A stretch of 64,000 bases of DNA from Chrysemys picta bellii. Lineage: Eukaryota; Chordata; Testudines; Emydidae. The notes under the pieces were generated by a model that ran no database searches, was not told the origin of the DNA, and saw only the letters and a program-made list of their open reading frames with translations. Position 1 is the first letter of the stretch, and each line of letters starts with the position of its first letter. The stretch covers positions 23,001-87,000 of the forward strand of contig NW_027052958.1 of the NCBI RefSeq assembly GCF_011386835.1, in the 5' to 3' direction. The translations under genes were made by a program, and so were the position numbers. Below, piece after piece: positions 1 through 12,001 of the stretch.

Positions 1-3000
1 TCAGTTGGTGTCTTGTGGTACTTTGAGGTACAGACAGAGCAGCCTGTTAATTTTTACACACAAAGCTTTCTGGTTTGTGGGCACAATTTCACAGAACTTT
101 TTTTCAGTGAGTAGTATGTAAGACTTGCCCAAACATTATGTTGAAGATACGCTTTGGCCAGCCCACCGTGATATGGCACATCCCCGTGCCACTTTTCCAG
201 GACCTCTGAGGGGGATCATTGCAGAAAACAGCATGACTGCATACTTCCATGGGCAGACTAAGACCTCTTAAACAGCTCTTTCTTTGTCACTTTGGGCTCA
301 TCAAGGAGCATGACTTCCTGAAATAAGTGCAGTTGTCTTGATGAAATACTATCCTTTTTCTATATCAGAATGAACCCCATCCCCTCCCCAAGGCATTGGG
401 TTAAGAAATCCTGATCTACTCTTCATGTAAGGTCTAGCACTCATTATGCTTTAGTAATTTGGAGGCAATCCACATAGTTATGCTGTACAGGGTGGGAAAA
501 TCTGAGTAGCTGCGACAGTTATGTCAGGGAAGGCTGCCTCCCTTCCTCTCCACCTAACAGTTCTGTGTTTATCACTAACCTTGATAGTGGGGCTCTCCTC
601 AAGATTCTCCCTAACACCTCCACAGCTGTCTGGTCACTGTCAGAGCCAAGAGGAAGCGCACAGAGAAGGACATGCTCTGTGAGGTTATGCAGGTCTAAAA
701 GTGAAATGCAAGGGCAATGAGGCAGGGGTGTGAACTGCTGCTGAAGGGAGGGAGGACAAAAATCAAAAATAAATGCTGCTGCTGCTGACCCAGCTGCTCA
801 AATGAATTGTTGATCAATTATTGATTAAGAATCTCACTGCATTAGTTCACCCACTCCAAAGCATGGATAAATATGGGGTGTTGGCAGGGATATAGACACC
901 TCATCCCCTTGTGTCAGTTCCTGGTGTTTTCTACTCCCATGGACAACATGTCAGGGAACAAAGAACTTTGATTACACGTACAGTCATCTGTGATGCACTG
1001 ACATCCAGGCTGCGTGTTGTACTTGTACCTAGTCAAATTATATAGCTAGTAAAGTCAATTATAAGTTATCTTTTTTTTTTGTATGTCTAGCATGCCGTGG
1101 TGGTAATAACGTACATACTTGAAAGTTGGTTTAACTTTATTGTGACTTTTTGGTATTGCGGTGCTAGAAAGTAATATAACCAGAAAGGCTTCCATACCTC
1201 TTAAAAAAAAAAAAAGGAAAAAAAAAGTCAATGCATGTATATTACAGAAGTGCTAGCCTTTATTGAGTCTAGAAATACACCACCTGTACTATGCTGATTG
1301 AAATAACTGTCAATTAGTCCAGTCATTTTCCATACTTCAATAACAAATTCCTTAAAAGTAATGTATATCACAGAAAACACACCTGTTCTATTAATAGTTT
1401 CATAGAAACAGGATTAGGCCATTTCCTACTGTCGAAGTAAGCTTTTAAGGCTTCCTTTAACTGAACTGTGTTAGCAATGCAACTGTTAGCTAGTCTATTT
1501 TAGATCCAGCCCGTCCACCTCACTCATCCACCCTGGCAATAGGGTCTCTCAGATAGTGCTGCATGCGGTGCATTGCATAAGAACTGAGAATGTTTTACTT
1601 GTTGATATGGAGCTTTGGCATGAGACCCCTCCACCTATCCTGTTGTCTTCCAACTCTGCCCACTTCACATTCCTTCTTCAGCTGCACAGGTGAGAGTCAA
1701 ATCTTTCCTTGTTTCTGTCTAGCTTGCTAGTAGATGATTTCTTAAGCCAGAGAATTAAAGGTAGGCAGTTTCCATAAACTATGATTGGCACAGAAATGTC
1801 ATTAATTCCAGTTGGATGGAGTGGGGAGTCTGCTTTCAATATGTCAAAAAGCACAGTGTTTCTAAAGCCGTGGTTGTCCTGAATTTCTCTGAACCAGCCA
1901 GTGTTTGTCAGTAACGTGTCCCTTCTGACCTACCAAAGCCTGCATAAATTTTGAAGGTACCTTTTTTTTAATATGCTCAGAAGCTGGGAAGGGGGAGCAC
2001 AGAATGGGGATGCTTTTTTGTCTTGCATACCTCAGTGATGAGTGTCCTTACCATTGATCTTTTTTTGTAACACCAAATTGATTACCCCACTAATTGATAG
2101 CAAACTGGTGGTGTAAGATTCCATAGGGCAATCACCACTTGTTTCCCCACTGTAAGGGCAGCTCTCGCCTTGCTGTTTCTGTGCTGGGGGAGTGGGGTGA
2201 GCTGAGCATGCAACTCTAGGAATGAACTTCTGTGTCTAAAAGTTCTAGAACCACTGATTGTCCCACCACTCAATAGACAGGCTCAAAACTCCCACTCCAC
2301 CAAATATGGTTGTTCCATGAATAGCCTCTGCATTTATTTTCCAGTTAGACTCAGTTGAGTCTTTGAATGCTGAGTCTTTGGGAATGTAACACTAGAATGC
2401 CTATCCAGAGTGCAGCATGTTTTTGCCAATACAATTCAATGCTATGCTCCAAGAGTGGTGAGGAAATTGAGGCAGGGAATTGCGTATAGGGTTTTATTAT
2501 TTTTTTGTCCAGATCTGTATACTTATTGTGCTTGCCAACAGAGAGTGGTTTTTGGGAACCCTTGTAAAGTCTGTGTGTCTGTGTTCAACTACTACATATC
2601 ATTGAAGAGGTGAACTGTGTACCCAGAGTGCCCACAATGTTGAAGCTTTGGGAAAAGGGTGTGTTTCAGTCTGCGGGGTCAGTGCTGGCCTGGGTGCTTA
2701 AGACAGCTAGGTCGTCTGGTCCTATTTCTGGGAAGTGGAATTAGGAGCCTGTGCCCTGGAAGTGTACCAGAGAAGCCAAGGGAAAAGGCAGTTGTTGCAG
2801 CCTATTCAGGCCAAGGGTAGCTTAAGAGCACAAATCAAGCATATTGGGACCCAAACACAGCAGTCTTGTGAATGTCCAGCAGAGGGAGCTTTATCAGAGC
2901 TGTGACTGGATAATCATTGTAATTGCTGTTCATCCATGTGTCCTTTTTGTGTATAATTCTTTTAGTTTTCAGTCTTCTGAAATATCAAACCTTGAGTGTA

Positions 3001-3283
3001 TATATAAAATATAAACAAACTGTCTCTTTCATATAAGAACAAATTTAAACAACAACCCAATATCACTAGAAGTGAAAGTACAGATTCCAATATTTATTTG
3101 AAGGTGTCGTATTGTCATCTAGAATCATATTTTTAGTGATATATCTTTATTATGCCTAATTTTATATTTCTTGAGGAACCAAAATTGCCATTCAATGTGC
3201 ATTTGGGGCTCTTAAAAATGTATGATTGGGCCCTATTTGTTTCTGTAACTAATTAATTGCACTTCCAATTCTCTTTTAAACAG
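1..3283. other. Non-coding stretch, nothing recognised
   Basis: I see no exon, RNA gene or repeat family that I can name here. The sequence is AT-rich with short homopolymer runs (poly-T near 1071, poly-A near 1203). The 5' exons expected before the first CENPF-like block, which would encode the human MSWAVEEWK start, are not visible, so they lie outside the window or are lost. The short ORFs have no features of coding sequence. Confidence 0.5.
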
Positions 3284-3399
3284 GTACAAATCTGAACTTG
3301 AAAGAAGTTAGCAAACATTGATTACAGGAGACTTATCATTTAGGAGTACACCACAGAAGAATTTTGCTGCTCTTTTAACACCAAATCAAAATCACAATG
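3284..3399 (+). pseudogene. CENPF: CENPF-like block 1 (in-frame stop)
   Basis: The acceptor AG is at 3282-3283 and the donor GT at 3400-3401. Translation in the CENPF frame gives YKSELERS, a TAG stop at 3309-3311 where human has Gln (ELERSQQ), and then RSTPQKNFAALLTPNQ, matching the human TPQKIFTTPLTPSQ segment. The stop disables the frame within ten codons. Confidence 0.85.
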
Positions 3400-4570
3400 G
3401 TAACCCCCCCACCCACCGTGTCTAGTATGCAATTGAATAAAATGTAAATTCCTTTGAAAGTACACGTCACTCCAGAAAGCATAAAAGAAAACAAAAGGTG
3501 AATTGTTTGGCTTATAATCTGCCAATGTCTGTAATTTTCCAATATTTGAAAATTAATTCCCATGAGTGAATATGTAGGAATTTAAGTGAGCATGTTTTAT
3601 GAGTCCGAGAATATGCTTTGTCTTGATTCAGGGGAGGTACAAATGCAGATACTAATATGGACATAACATATGTACATCCTAACTAATTATGTTCTAGAAC
3701 AAAATATTCAGGTGAAGTTTTCATTAAAAACAATTGAAATTCAGTTTTGCTGGCTGGCAAATCGGGGGCTTGAGGGATTTAGGAGTAAGTGCTCAGAGTT
3801 CAAAATGCTTACCAGTGACAATGTACCATCGCACAATTGGCTTGTGTTTAGGGTTGTGAAATTCAGAATCTACAATACAAAACAAAACACACAAATTTCA
3901 TGGACACTAAAACAAGGTACTGCCATTTGACTTGCATTTGGCTACCTGACTAACTGGAGTTGGAGATCAGTCCTTGTTCTCATTTGAAAGCTGAGATTTC
4001 AGATGCTTTCGGAAGATGCAAAACATTCTGGCTATGGTGTTCCTTGAGAAAGTGGCTGCTACAGTTATGAAGGAAGTGGAGAGAAGCAAGATAGGAATCT
4101 GAGTGATGTGACTTTAGGCTGAGTTTTCAAATGTGTGGTGAGTCCCATTAGCAAGAAGTTAGGTATCCAACTCCCACTGACTTTTCTTTTTAAGCTCCTT
4201 TGAATCTCAATGCCTGATTTTTCAGTCAAGTTACAAACGAATGTTAATGCCAGGGGGACGGTGGGAAAAAATTCTTCATTCAGGCCATATTACAATATAC
4301 ATTTGTACCCCTGGTATTGGTCCCTGAGTCTAGTGATTGCATTTTCATTGTTGCACTGAGTTCCAGATCTCAGGTTTCAGTCCCTGAACTATTCAGTTTT
4401 ATTGGTTTTAGAACTCCCTTTGAGTCGTTTTCTTAATATATCACTACAGATTAATGAGAGCTGTTGCTTTTATCACCCTTGTCTAATATTAGACATAAGA
4501 AATGGAATAGGAAAGATATTATGTATAAAATGAACCAGATTATTAGCAAATATTCATTGTCAATTTGTAG

Positions 4571-4661
4571 AGTCTAAGTCTGAAGAACTCCAAGAAAAAT
4601 ACAATAAAGAGTTGAAGAAAGAAAAAAACTGGAGGCAGATCTGAGAAATATCCAGATTAAA
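4571..4661 (+). pseudogene. CENPF: CENPF-like block 2 (frameshift)
   Basis: The acceptor TAG ends at 4570 and the donor GT is at 4662. It encodes SKSEELQEKYNKELKKEK, then loses one base in the A-run at about 4621-4628. The other frame continues LEADLRNIQIK, matching human RLEAEVKALQAK. Without the shift the frame reaches TGA about 6 codons later. Confidence 0.85.
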
Positions 4662-5035
4662 GTATGGGTATAGAGTATCTCAGCATTATAATCTCATTTA
4701 ATGTGTGAAATGGAGAAAGGTGCAGTTCTTCAAAATTAGCCATATGATTTTTTAGGGAAACTGGTAAAATTAAATTTGCTCACTGGTCATGCCATTGAGA
4801 TTAAAGTATAGATTTAAGAAGAGTAAGCAGTGGGTATGGTTAATTTCCTGGCAGCATTTTAGAAAAGTTAGTACTAATTAGAATACACAAAAAGGACTTT
4901 TTAAACATATTGTTTTCATGTAAATAATCACACAGTATTGGGGCCCTTAGTGCTTTAGGCAAAAACCCCATTCAAATGTTAGATGTATTGAAAAACCAAG
5001 TTCTGTAAGTATCAATAGCAGCTTTTTTGTATTTT

Positions 5036-5215
5036 TAGAACATAAGACTGGCCCTACTGGATCAGACCAATGATCCATATAGCCCATTATCCTGGCTTCC
5101 AGATGGTGCCAGATGCTTCAGAGGGAATGAACAGAACAGGGCAATTTATTGAGTGATCCATCCCCTGTCATCCAGTCCCGGCTTCTGGCAGTCAGAGGTT
5201 TAGGGACAGAAAAAT
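5036..5215 (+). mobile_element. CR1 LINE 3' fragment
   Basis: It begins like ACATAAGACTGGCCCTACTG (GGATCAGACCAA follows), continues through GAGGGAATGAACAGAACAGG and CATCCCCTGTCATCC, and ends near TTCTGGCAGTCAGAGG. This order is the CR1 3' region common in turtles and crocodilians, as I recall it. It is 5'-truncated and non-coding, and lies in an intron of the CENPF-like locus. Confidence 0.75.
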
Positions 5216-5903
5216 ATCTGATATTAGAGCCAAAACATGTTTTTGGAGTCCAGGTATTTTATAAAAGGAAGTGCAAATAAATGAGTCTCTTTTTTGTGTG
5301 TGGAATGATTTACATGTAGAATTCTTGCTAATGGGATCACCACACATTTGGAGATGAATAGAGCCCATAGTCTAAAATGTACAGAACACAAAGGAGGATC
5401 AGAACTAATTTACAGTAAGTCTAGAATGAAGTACAAAAATGAATGTTATGCATGTCAACATCTAGCTTTACAAAACTGATCTGATGGTGAGGAATGTGCA
5501 GGGAAGGTACCTCAATATTAATTGATAGGATGCCCAACAAAAAACTTGATCTACTAAATATAAGGAACCACAAGTCAAACTTCTTATCCTTGAGATGCTG
5601 GCCAGCTTAGATATATTTGAATTGCAGATAGTACTCTCCCAACGCTCTTCAGCTGCTTGTGATGTTAATCGGTAAAGTATTCCAGTCAGTTGACTGCTGG
5701 AGGTATAAAAGCAGACTCATGTGAATCATATAGTACTTTGTGTTGATGGATGATCTGTGTCGCTGACTCTGTTATCAAAAATTGTAACTGACAGCTTGAC
5801 CAATTGCCCTATCTTATTTCCACCATACAGTAGTGAACTAATTCTCTTATGAATTGTCAGCTGTGTAAAGGTAGATATGCTTTCCCCCCCTCTTTTTAAA
5901 TAG

Positions 5904-6194
5904 AAAATAAATCATTCTCATCCTCAAAGTACTAAGAGTCACAGAGAGATTGCTCGGCATCAGGCTTCTTCATTGGTGTTCTCGTGGCAACAAGAAAAGA
6001 CACCAAGCTGTCCTTCATCCAGCAGTCAAGAAACCCCTTTAAAGAGAAGTTTTACTTTTCCCATTCTCCATGGGAACAAGAGGCAACTCCTAGCCACCGT
6101 GGCTTAAGATCAAAGAAGACAGATTTCAACAACAGTTTCTTTGACAATTGCAATAATTCTTCTGTCATCGAGCAATTAAAAACACAGAACCAAG
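5904..6194 (+). pseudogene. CENPF: CENPF-like block 3 (frameshift)
   Basis: The acceptor is at 5902-5903 and the donor GT at 6195. The first half in one frame reads SHREIARHQASSLVFSWQQ followed by EKTPSCPSSSSQETPLKRS, close to human HRDIARHQASSSVFSWQQ. The second half is in another frame and reads PWEQEATPSHRG, NNSFFDN and IEQLKTQNQ. The shift falls at about 6040-6070, not in a long homopolymer, which argues against a simple homopolymer read error. Confidence 0.88.
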
Positions 6195-6275
6195 GTATCT
6201 TGCAAGTGTAGTTGACTTTAAATCTATTTTGTAAATAAGAACATCTTATTTTTTTAAAGATAATTAAAACCCTCT

Positions 6276-6386
6276 GTGTTTAAGGAAACAGAGGGTCCTG
6301 TGGCACCTTTAAGACTAACAGAAGTATAGGGAGCATAAGCTTTCGTGGGTAAGAACCTCACTTCTTCAGATGCAAGTGTTTAAGGA
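6276..6386 (-). mobile_element. Short Penelope-like pLTR insertion with target duplication
   Basis: About 90 bp match 32405-32496 (GAGGGTCCTGTGGCACC ... CAGATGCAAG). The same 11 bp, GTGTTTAAGGA, occur at 6276-6286 and 6376-6386, so this is a complete insertion of only the pLTR tail, not a decayed long copy. It contains a hammerhead-like motif on the minus strand. Confidence 0.8.
6333..6373 (-). ncRNA. Hammerhead-ribozyme-like motif (copy 1)
   Basis: The minus strand reads GCAU, CUGAAGA, an 18-nt segment able to pair GUG with CAC, GAAA, GCUU and AUGC. The CUGANGA and GAAA boxes are the hammerhead core; GCAU and AUGC form stem I. Stem III would be reduced to the self-complementary AGCU, so activity would probably need a dimer. 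Penelope-like elements are known to carry hammerhead motifs in their pLTRs. Confidence 0.6.
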
Positions 6387-6719
6387 CTTCACCGAAGACT
6401 GTTTTATATATAAAATAGGGGTAAAATACCTACTCAATTTGTAAGATGTTTTGAGATCTCTGGGTAAAAAACACTATGTACATGTTTATTAATTATTTTA
6501 TTGATTTATAAAGTTTTTCCAGTATGAAAAAATTAACGGAGCTAAGAAACTGACTTGTTTTATTGTGTTTTTGAATTTAATTCTTTGGAAGATTCTGTAG
6601 AGTAATCTGTTCTATCAAGAACTCATTTTTCATGGGGATCCTTGCCTGGTTAAACTAAAACCATAGTAGAATGAGCATCTGGAGCTTCTTCAACTGAGAA
6701 GTCTTTCCCCCCACGATCC

Positions 6720-6972
6720 TCCCTGCGGCTACCCTAGAGAGCTTAAGCTTAAGCTCTCTAGTGTAGCCACTCTAAGCCGATGGGATAGAGATCTCCCACT
6801 GGCTTAATTACTCCGGGCCCCGCAAGCGGTGGTAGCTATGTCTCCTGCCGACACAGTGCTGTCCACACTGACGCTTAACTCTGTGTAAGTTATGTTGCTC
6901 AGGTGGGTGACTAATTCACACGACTGAGCAACACAACTTATGTCGACTTAAGCTGTAGTGTAGCCATAGTGT
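6720..6972. mobile_element. MITE, TATGTCTACACTA-type family (copy A)
   Basis: Both ends carry the inverted motif seen in the copies at 55.4-55.9, 58.0 and 58.4 kb (left GGCTACCCTAGAGAG, right CTGTAGTGTAGCCATAG). The interior GAGATCTCCCACTGGC and GAGCAACACAACTTATGTCG is shared with them. Non-autonomous, no ORF. The superfamily is not certain. Confidence 0.65.
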
Positions 6973-8017
6973 CAGTGCAGCTGTGCAGAATATTCCCTTG
7001 GAAGTCTTTGTAAACATTTAATAAACACTATAGGATGAACCTTATCTTCAGCAGATAAGGTGACCGGTGACTTAAGGCCATTTCATGTCTTCTGCTCTGC
7101 CATCTGTCTTTGGTCTTCAGATTTTCTGTCAGTAAATTTTGTTACATTGTTGGGACAGTGTCTGTATCCTACATTTTTTTTTCAGTGACTGGATGGGTCT
7201 CCTTTCTTAGATTTCTACTTTAATCCAATTAAGCCCAAATCGTTGGCAAATGGTCTTCGGAAAAGATAATTTTTTAAATGGTAATGCTGTTCTGCAGGAT
7301 AGTCGTCTCAATTCAAACACTCACCCTTTGCTTACCGTTAGTTTAAATGGGAAGAGTTTTCATTCAAGGCTTAGTTTATATGCACGGTCACATCGTAAAG
7401 TTAATTGCAAACCTAAGATGAAGTTTCAGCTTTGGAAGCATGAAGGTTGTTTTTTTGTTGTTGTTTGATTGGGGGGGGGTGATGGGTGGGGGAGGAGGAA
7501 GGGGATGGGGCAGGGTGAAGGGTCAATGACCGAAAAAAGGAAAATTCTCAACTGCTGTTGGCTGCCATCTGTTTGTTTGCAGATAGAGTAGCAGTGGAAT
7601 AGGTCTTCAAAAAAGAATGATCAGATCATTTATTTCACATGCTAATAATCTGAAATTGATGATTACTGTTCTTCATGTGCAAAATTTCATTGAAGTCTGT
7701 GGAAAAGAAACTATAGATTCTGAGCCTCCCCAAACACACACATGTGTATCATGACAAAAGCAGTTTTGATTTTTAGATACGCAGTGTTTTAGTGATGTGA
7801 AAAAAGAGCCTATATTATATTTACTAAAGCCCCTTCCAAAAAGGGAGACATGCATTGAATAAGTTAAATGAACACCATTTGGTTAAATTTGGCCCAAAAC
7901 ACAGGTTTGTAATAGTTTTTCTTAAGAAGCAGCTTTTTCAAAACTTAAGACCAAATAGAAATGTTTCAATAACGTTTTAGAAAATTCCAGTGGAGGTAGT
8001 TCTTATAAACAAAGAGC

Positions 8018-8243
8018 AATGATTCTCAAACTTTTGTACTGGTGACCCCTTTCACATAGCAAGCCTCTGAGAGTTCCACCCCCCCCCCGTGTATAAATTA
8101 AAAACACTTTTTAATATATTTAACACTATTATAAATGCTGGAGGCAAAGCAGGGTTTGCGGTGGAGGCTGACAGCTTGTGACCCCCCACATAATAGCCTC
8201 AAGACCCCCTGAGGGGTCCCGACCCCCAGTTTGAGAACCCCTG
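8018..8243. mobile_element. hAT-like MITE (CAGTGGTTCTCAAAC type)
   Basis: The left end CAATGATTCTCAAAC and right end GTTTGAGAACCCCTG are inverted repeats. The flanking 8-mers are ACAAAGAG and ACAAACAG (7 of 8 identical). The same element with perfect duplications is at 56209-56432. No ORF. Confidence 0.8.
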
Positions 8244-8625
8244 ACAAACAGCCTCTGCAAAATTTGTGGCCTAAACACTGCGATGTTGTGCCAATGCATA
8301 AGAAGCAGAAAATGAAGCTAGTAAAAAACAAAGTGAAACGGATCTACAGTCACTATCCAAGCTCAAAAAATAAACCTAAATTGTGCCAACTAGACTTTTA
8401 AAGGCCTTTCAATTTTCCTAATTTGATAATAGAGTCTTAAAATTTTTTATATTGCTACATATTTAACCTGATAAGCAGTTTTTAAGTAGTTATTTTTTTA
8501 TTTGCATCTTATCAAGTGCATAGAATATGTCTAATTAGAATGTGTAGGCTGCTTTAAAGTACTAATACAGTAAATACCTTTTTAAGTAGAAGGCATCATA
8601 TTAATCCTTTTTCTTTTAAATTAAG

Positions 8626-8818
8626 AATTAAACTTTAAAGTTCAAGAACTGGAATATCTGCTACAAGATCAAGAAAAAGAAAAGAAATTCCATATGAACA
8701 AACTTCAAGAAATTCAACTCCAGCTGGAGAAAACAAAATTGGAATTCACAGAAAAAAGATTCTGCTTTGCACAAAATTAGAGATGAATTGAATAGAATGA
8801 CAGCACAACATGATCAAG
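8626..8818 (+). pseudogene. CENPF: CENPF-like block 4 (frameshift)
   Basis: The acceptor AG is at 8624-8625 and the donor GT at 8819. Joined to block 3 it reads QELNFKVQELEYLLQ, then MNKLQEIQLQLEKTKLEF. An extra A in the run at about 8752-8757 shifts the frame. After the shift KIRDELNRMTAQHDQ matches human KCRDELVRTTAQYDQ; without it TAG follows quickly. Confidence 0.87.
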
Positions 8819-9121
8819 GTACTGCCCAGGCACTGTACCATGTTGCACCAGGCCTCTTCTGGCTGCTTTTATAATGATTGTTAGCAGTAGTGTGTGTCAA
8901 ACATTCAGTCATATTTACAAGATTCAAGATACTTGAATAATGTTTCTTAGAACATCCTGAGGATAATGAATTGAAAGTATGCATTATGTTGGACAACCTT
9001 AAGTTCTTAATTAGCTTGCCATTTTCTGCAAGGGTCCAGGCACTTCTTAGCAGGTACTTAGCATCTTGCAGCCTCATGCCTTCGGGCATGATTCACTGAA
9101 GATCTGGAACATCTTCTCCAG

Positions 9122-9240
9122 TAGGGCCCTACCAAATTCACAGCCATGAAAAACGCATCACGGACCATGAAATCTGGTCATTTGTGTACTTTTACCCTAT
9201 TCTATACAGATTCATGAATGACACCTGGTGGCCAATTGTG
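9122..9240. mobile_element. MITE fragment (TAGGGCCCTACCAAATTCAC type)
   Basis: The left end TAGGGCCCTACCAAATTCAC and the run CACGGACCATGAAATCTGG belong to a short DNA element that I recognise from turtle-type genomes. The right edge is not clear, and the superfamily is unknown to me. Confidence 0.5.
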
Positions 9241-10258
9241 ACCTTAAAGGGACACTGTCATATAGTTTAACATTTTCAGCCTAAACTACCATAAATTCAC
9301 GGGAAAGTTATTTGGATTCTAAACTATCGCAGGCTAAATACTTGGGTAAACTCGAGTTAAGAATGAGAGTCCCTTACAATAAATTTGTAGTAATTAAAAC
9401 TAACAAGTATTAACTTTGAATTTCCTGTATTTTTAAGTTAAACGGAAATTGCAACCCAACATTTAAAAATTTGGAAATGTATCATTAAGGCTCTCAAACC
9501 ACCTCAACTCTGCCTCGTCAGTGACTCTAGCCTCTAATCTTTCTTCCTGGAAAATGTGCTGTTTACAAGTCCTTCACATCAGAGTTTGCAAGATTAGGTC
9601 TCCATACTGAACTGGTGTTTTGATCAAGGGCTTTTTGTACTGGCTCTAGGACAATTTGTAAAAGCCAGTGTATTATCGGTTTAGTGAACAGACCACTGCT
9701 ATCCCTTTGTAACTTTTTCCCCTTCGAGTGGTTATCCATATGCACAGTTTGCTGACGGTGTGCAATGTACCCCACTCACCCATGTTCAGAGTCTCATGCA
9801 CCTTGAGCAGCCTCATGTCCTGCACCGAGTGCATAAAAGGGTGGAGCAGGCCAGCCACCACTCAGTTCCTCTCATGCCTCCTGGCTTCGAGAAGAACATG
9901 GGCAGTGAGCAGTGCTAACAAAATAACTGGCTCTTTTCAAATTTGTGCATAGTATAGATAGGGATAGTTAGTTGTTGCCCATTGGCATTTTGGTTTTTTA
10001 ACCAGAATAGCTATTTCTTTCTGGTGCCAGGATGGCTTCTTCTAAGTCCCCTGGATTTACATACTGCCCATCAAACAAGGGCACTATACCCTTTAATGTT
10101 TGGCATTTAAAATATTTATTTTGTCTGGGGGAATATCTCTGGAAAATGTTCTATTTGCAAGTCCTTCACTTGCAGGACCTGCAAATCTAGAGAAGCCCTG
10201 CTCCAGATGTACTTAATGGGTAAAGCAATGAGACTAGCTTCAGGCCCTGGGTCATATA

Positions 10259-10327
10259 ATCATAGAATATCAGGGTTGGAAGGGACCTCAGGTGGTCATC
10301 TAGTCCAATTCCCTGCTCAAAGCCCAA
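10259..10327 (+). mobile_element. CR1-type LINE 3' end fragment
   Basis: ATCATAGAATATCAGGGTTG, GAAGGGACCTCAGG and CATCTAGTCCAATTCCCTGC match the CR1 3' untranslated region of sauropsids. About 70 bp, truncated on both sides. Confidence 0.75.
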
Positions 10328-10734
10328 CTTATGCTATCTTATGTCCGGACAAAGCGTCTTTAGGACACATCCTGTGTTCCTACTGACAGTTGTCACAGAC
10401 TTATATCTGAACTAGCAGATTCATCTGCCTCTATTTTTCTCTGAACCACCCGCTTCTAAGGCTGCTGCTATGCTCTCTATGTTGCATGTCAGACGTGCTT
10501 TGGCATGTTAATTTGCAAAGGATGAAATCTTTTAGATCTTCATCCAGTTAGGTGCATAGATGACTGTGTGAGGGCCTGTTTAATAAGTGGTTAATATGGA
10601 TTCTCCTGCTTCATTCAGTATTTATTCTACAGGGCTTAGGAATCATGGCTGATATATTTCTGTTGTGGAAATACGTAAAGCAGCTAGGCTGTTTGGGGAG
10701 CACAGTCTTCCTTACCCGACCCTCCATACAGTTT

Positions 10735-10779
10735 TGCACCCCGATGTGGCCCTCAGGCCAAAAAATTTGCCCACCCCTG
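10735..10779 (-). mobile_element. hAT-like transposon terminus
   Basis: The run CACCCCGATGTGGCCCTCAGG followed by AAATTTGCCCACCCCTG is the reverse complement of a common hAT terminus (CAGGGGTGGGCAAA...). Only one end is present. Confidence 0.55.
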
Positions 10780-11842
10780 CTTTAGGAGCAGAGGGACTTG
10801 CCTACTTTCAAATGTTAGGCTGTCTTTTATTTTGATCTTAACTCTGAATTACCTTGGTTTCTAATGCTTGATTTTGTTTGTTTTTAATAACTGCAGCATT
10901 ATTATGAATTTAAAAAAACACTTACATGTACTGTCAACTTTACTCACAGATGTTAATGATTTGTTTGGTTTGGTTTGGTTTCTGCCTGGGGATTTTCTTG
11001 ATTATTTTTTTAAGACATTTTGAAATCTTTTCCATGCAAAGAAAGAAAGCTGGCAGAGAGTCCCCGGTGTTATGCAGAGAACAATGGGGGAGCTAAGTAA
11101 CAGGGAACATTGTAGTGCTTAGAAGTACGATAGGGGTTAACCAGTCTGTATTCCTCAGGTTCTGTTGTTACCAGGAGGACTGCAGGTGCTGGTGGAGCTT
11201 CTGAACTTTGCAGGCACTCTGAGTTGAGATTAGTGGAGAAACTCTGAGGGGCTACAGGAATTCCTGAGAACATGGGGAAGTCCAGCTGAATGTTTTGGCC
11301 TCTGCCAATTGCTGCAGCTCCACAATTTTCCTGTGCATTTGGTAGAACATTGTAGCTCATGCAAGTCATGGATTCCATGATTCTTCATATTTATCTTAAG
11401 CTTAACTCTTTTCCCATCCCCTTTGTGCCCCTCCATACACACTTAGATGAAAGAAGTTATGTTGCCGTGGAGAAAGGGACCTCCACATGTGTCTTCTGTA
11501 GATGTGATGGTTGTCACCTACCCTTTGCTGTCAGGGTTTTAATGGATGCATGCAGATTCTGCTGCCTACTTAAGAATGTTACACCCTATCTACAGGATGC
11601 TGAAGATTATACCATCAGATGAATGGGGGTTAAGAATTTCCCTCTGGAGAGGTACAGTAAGGGCTGTTCTTTGCTACCTCTGTGAGGAGCCCATCGAGAG
11701 ACGGTCTTGGCTGGGAGAAGGTTGAGGCCAGGGACATTGAGCCAATCCAGTGTTATTACCATGTTTGTATACAGATGTTCAAGTAATTTAACAATGAGAA
11801 CTTTTGAGCTGTGACTAGGCCCTCTCCACTTCAGTGACTGAT

Positions 11843-12001
11843 AGCAAATTGCGAGGAAAGATTGATTGGTTGCTACTTCTGATGTCACAATGATGCTACT
11901 TATGAATCACCTGAGTTACTGAGCAAATTGCAGAGGAAAGATTGATTGGTTGCTACTTCTGATGTCACAATGATGCTACTTATAAATCACCTGAGTTACT
12001 G
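11843..12001. repeat. Tandem duplication, about 80-bp unit, two copies
   Basis: AGCAAATTGC...CCTGAGTTACTG occurs at 11843-11921 and again, with one extra base and one G-to-A change, at 11922-12001. The near identity points to a recent local duplication. Confidence 0.95.
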
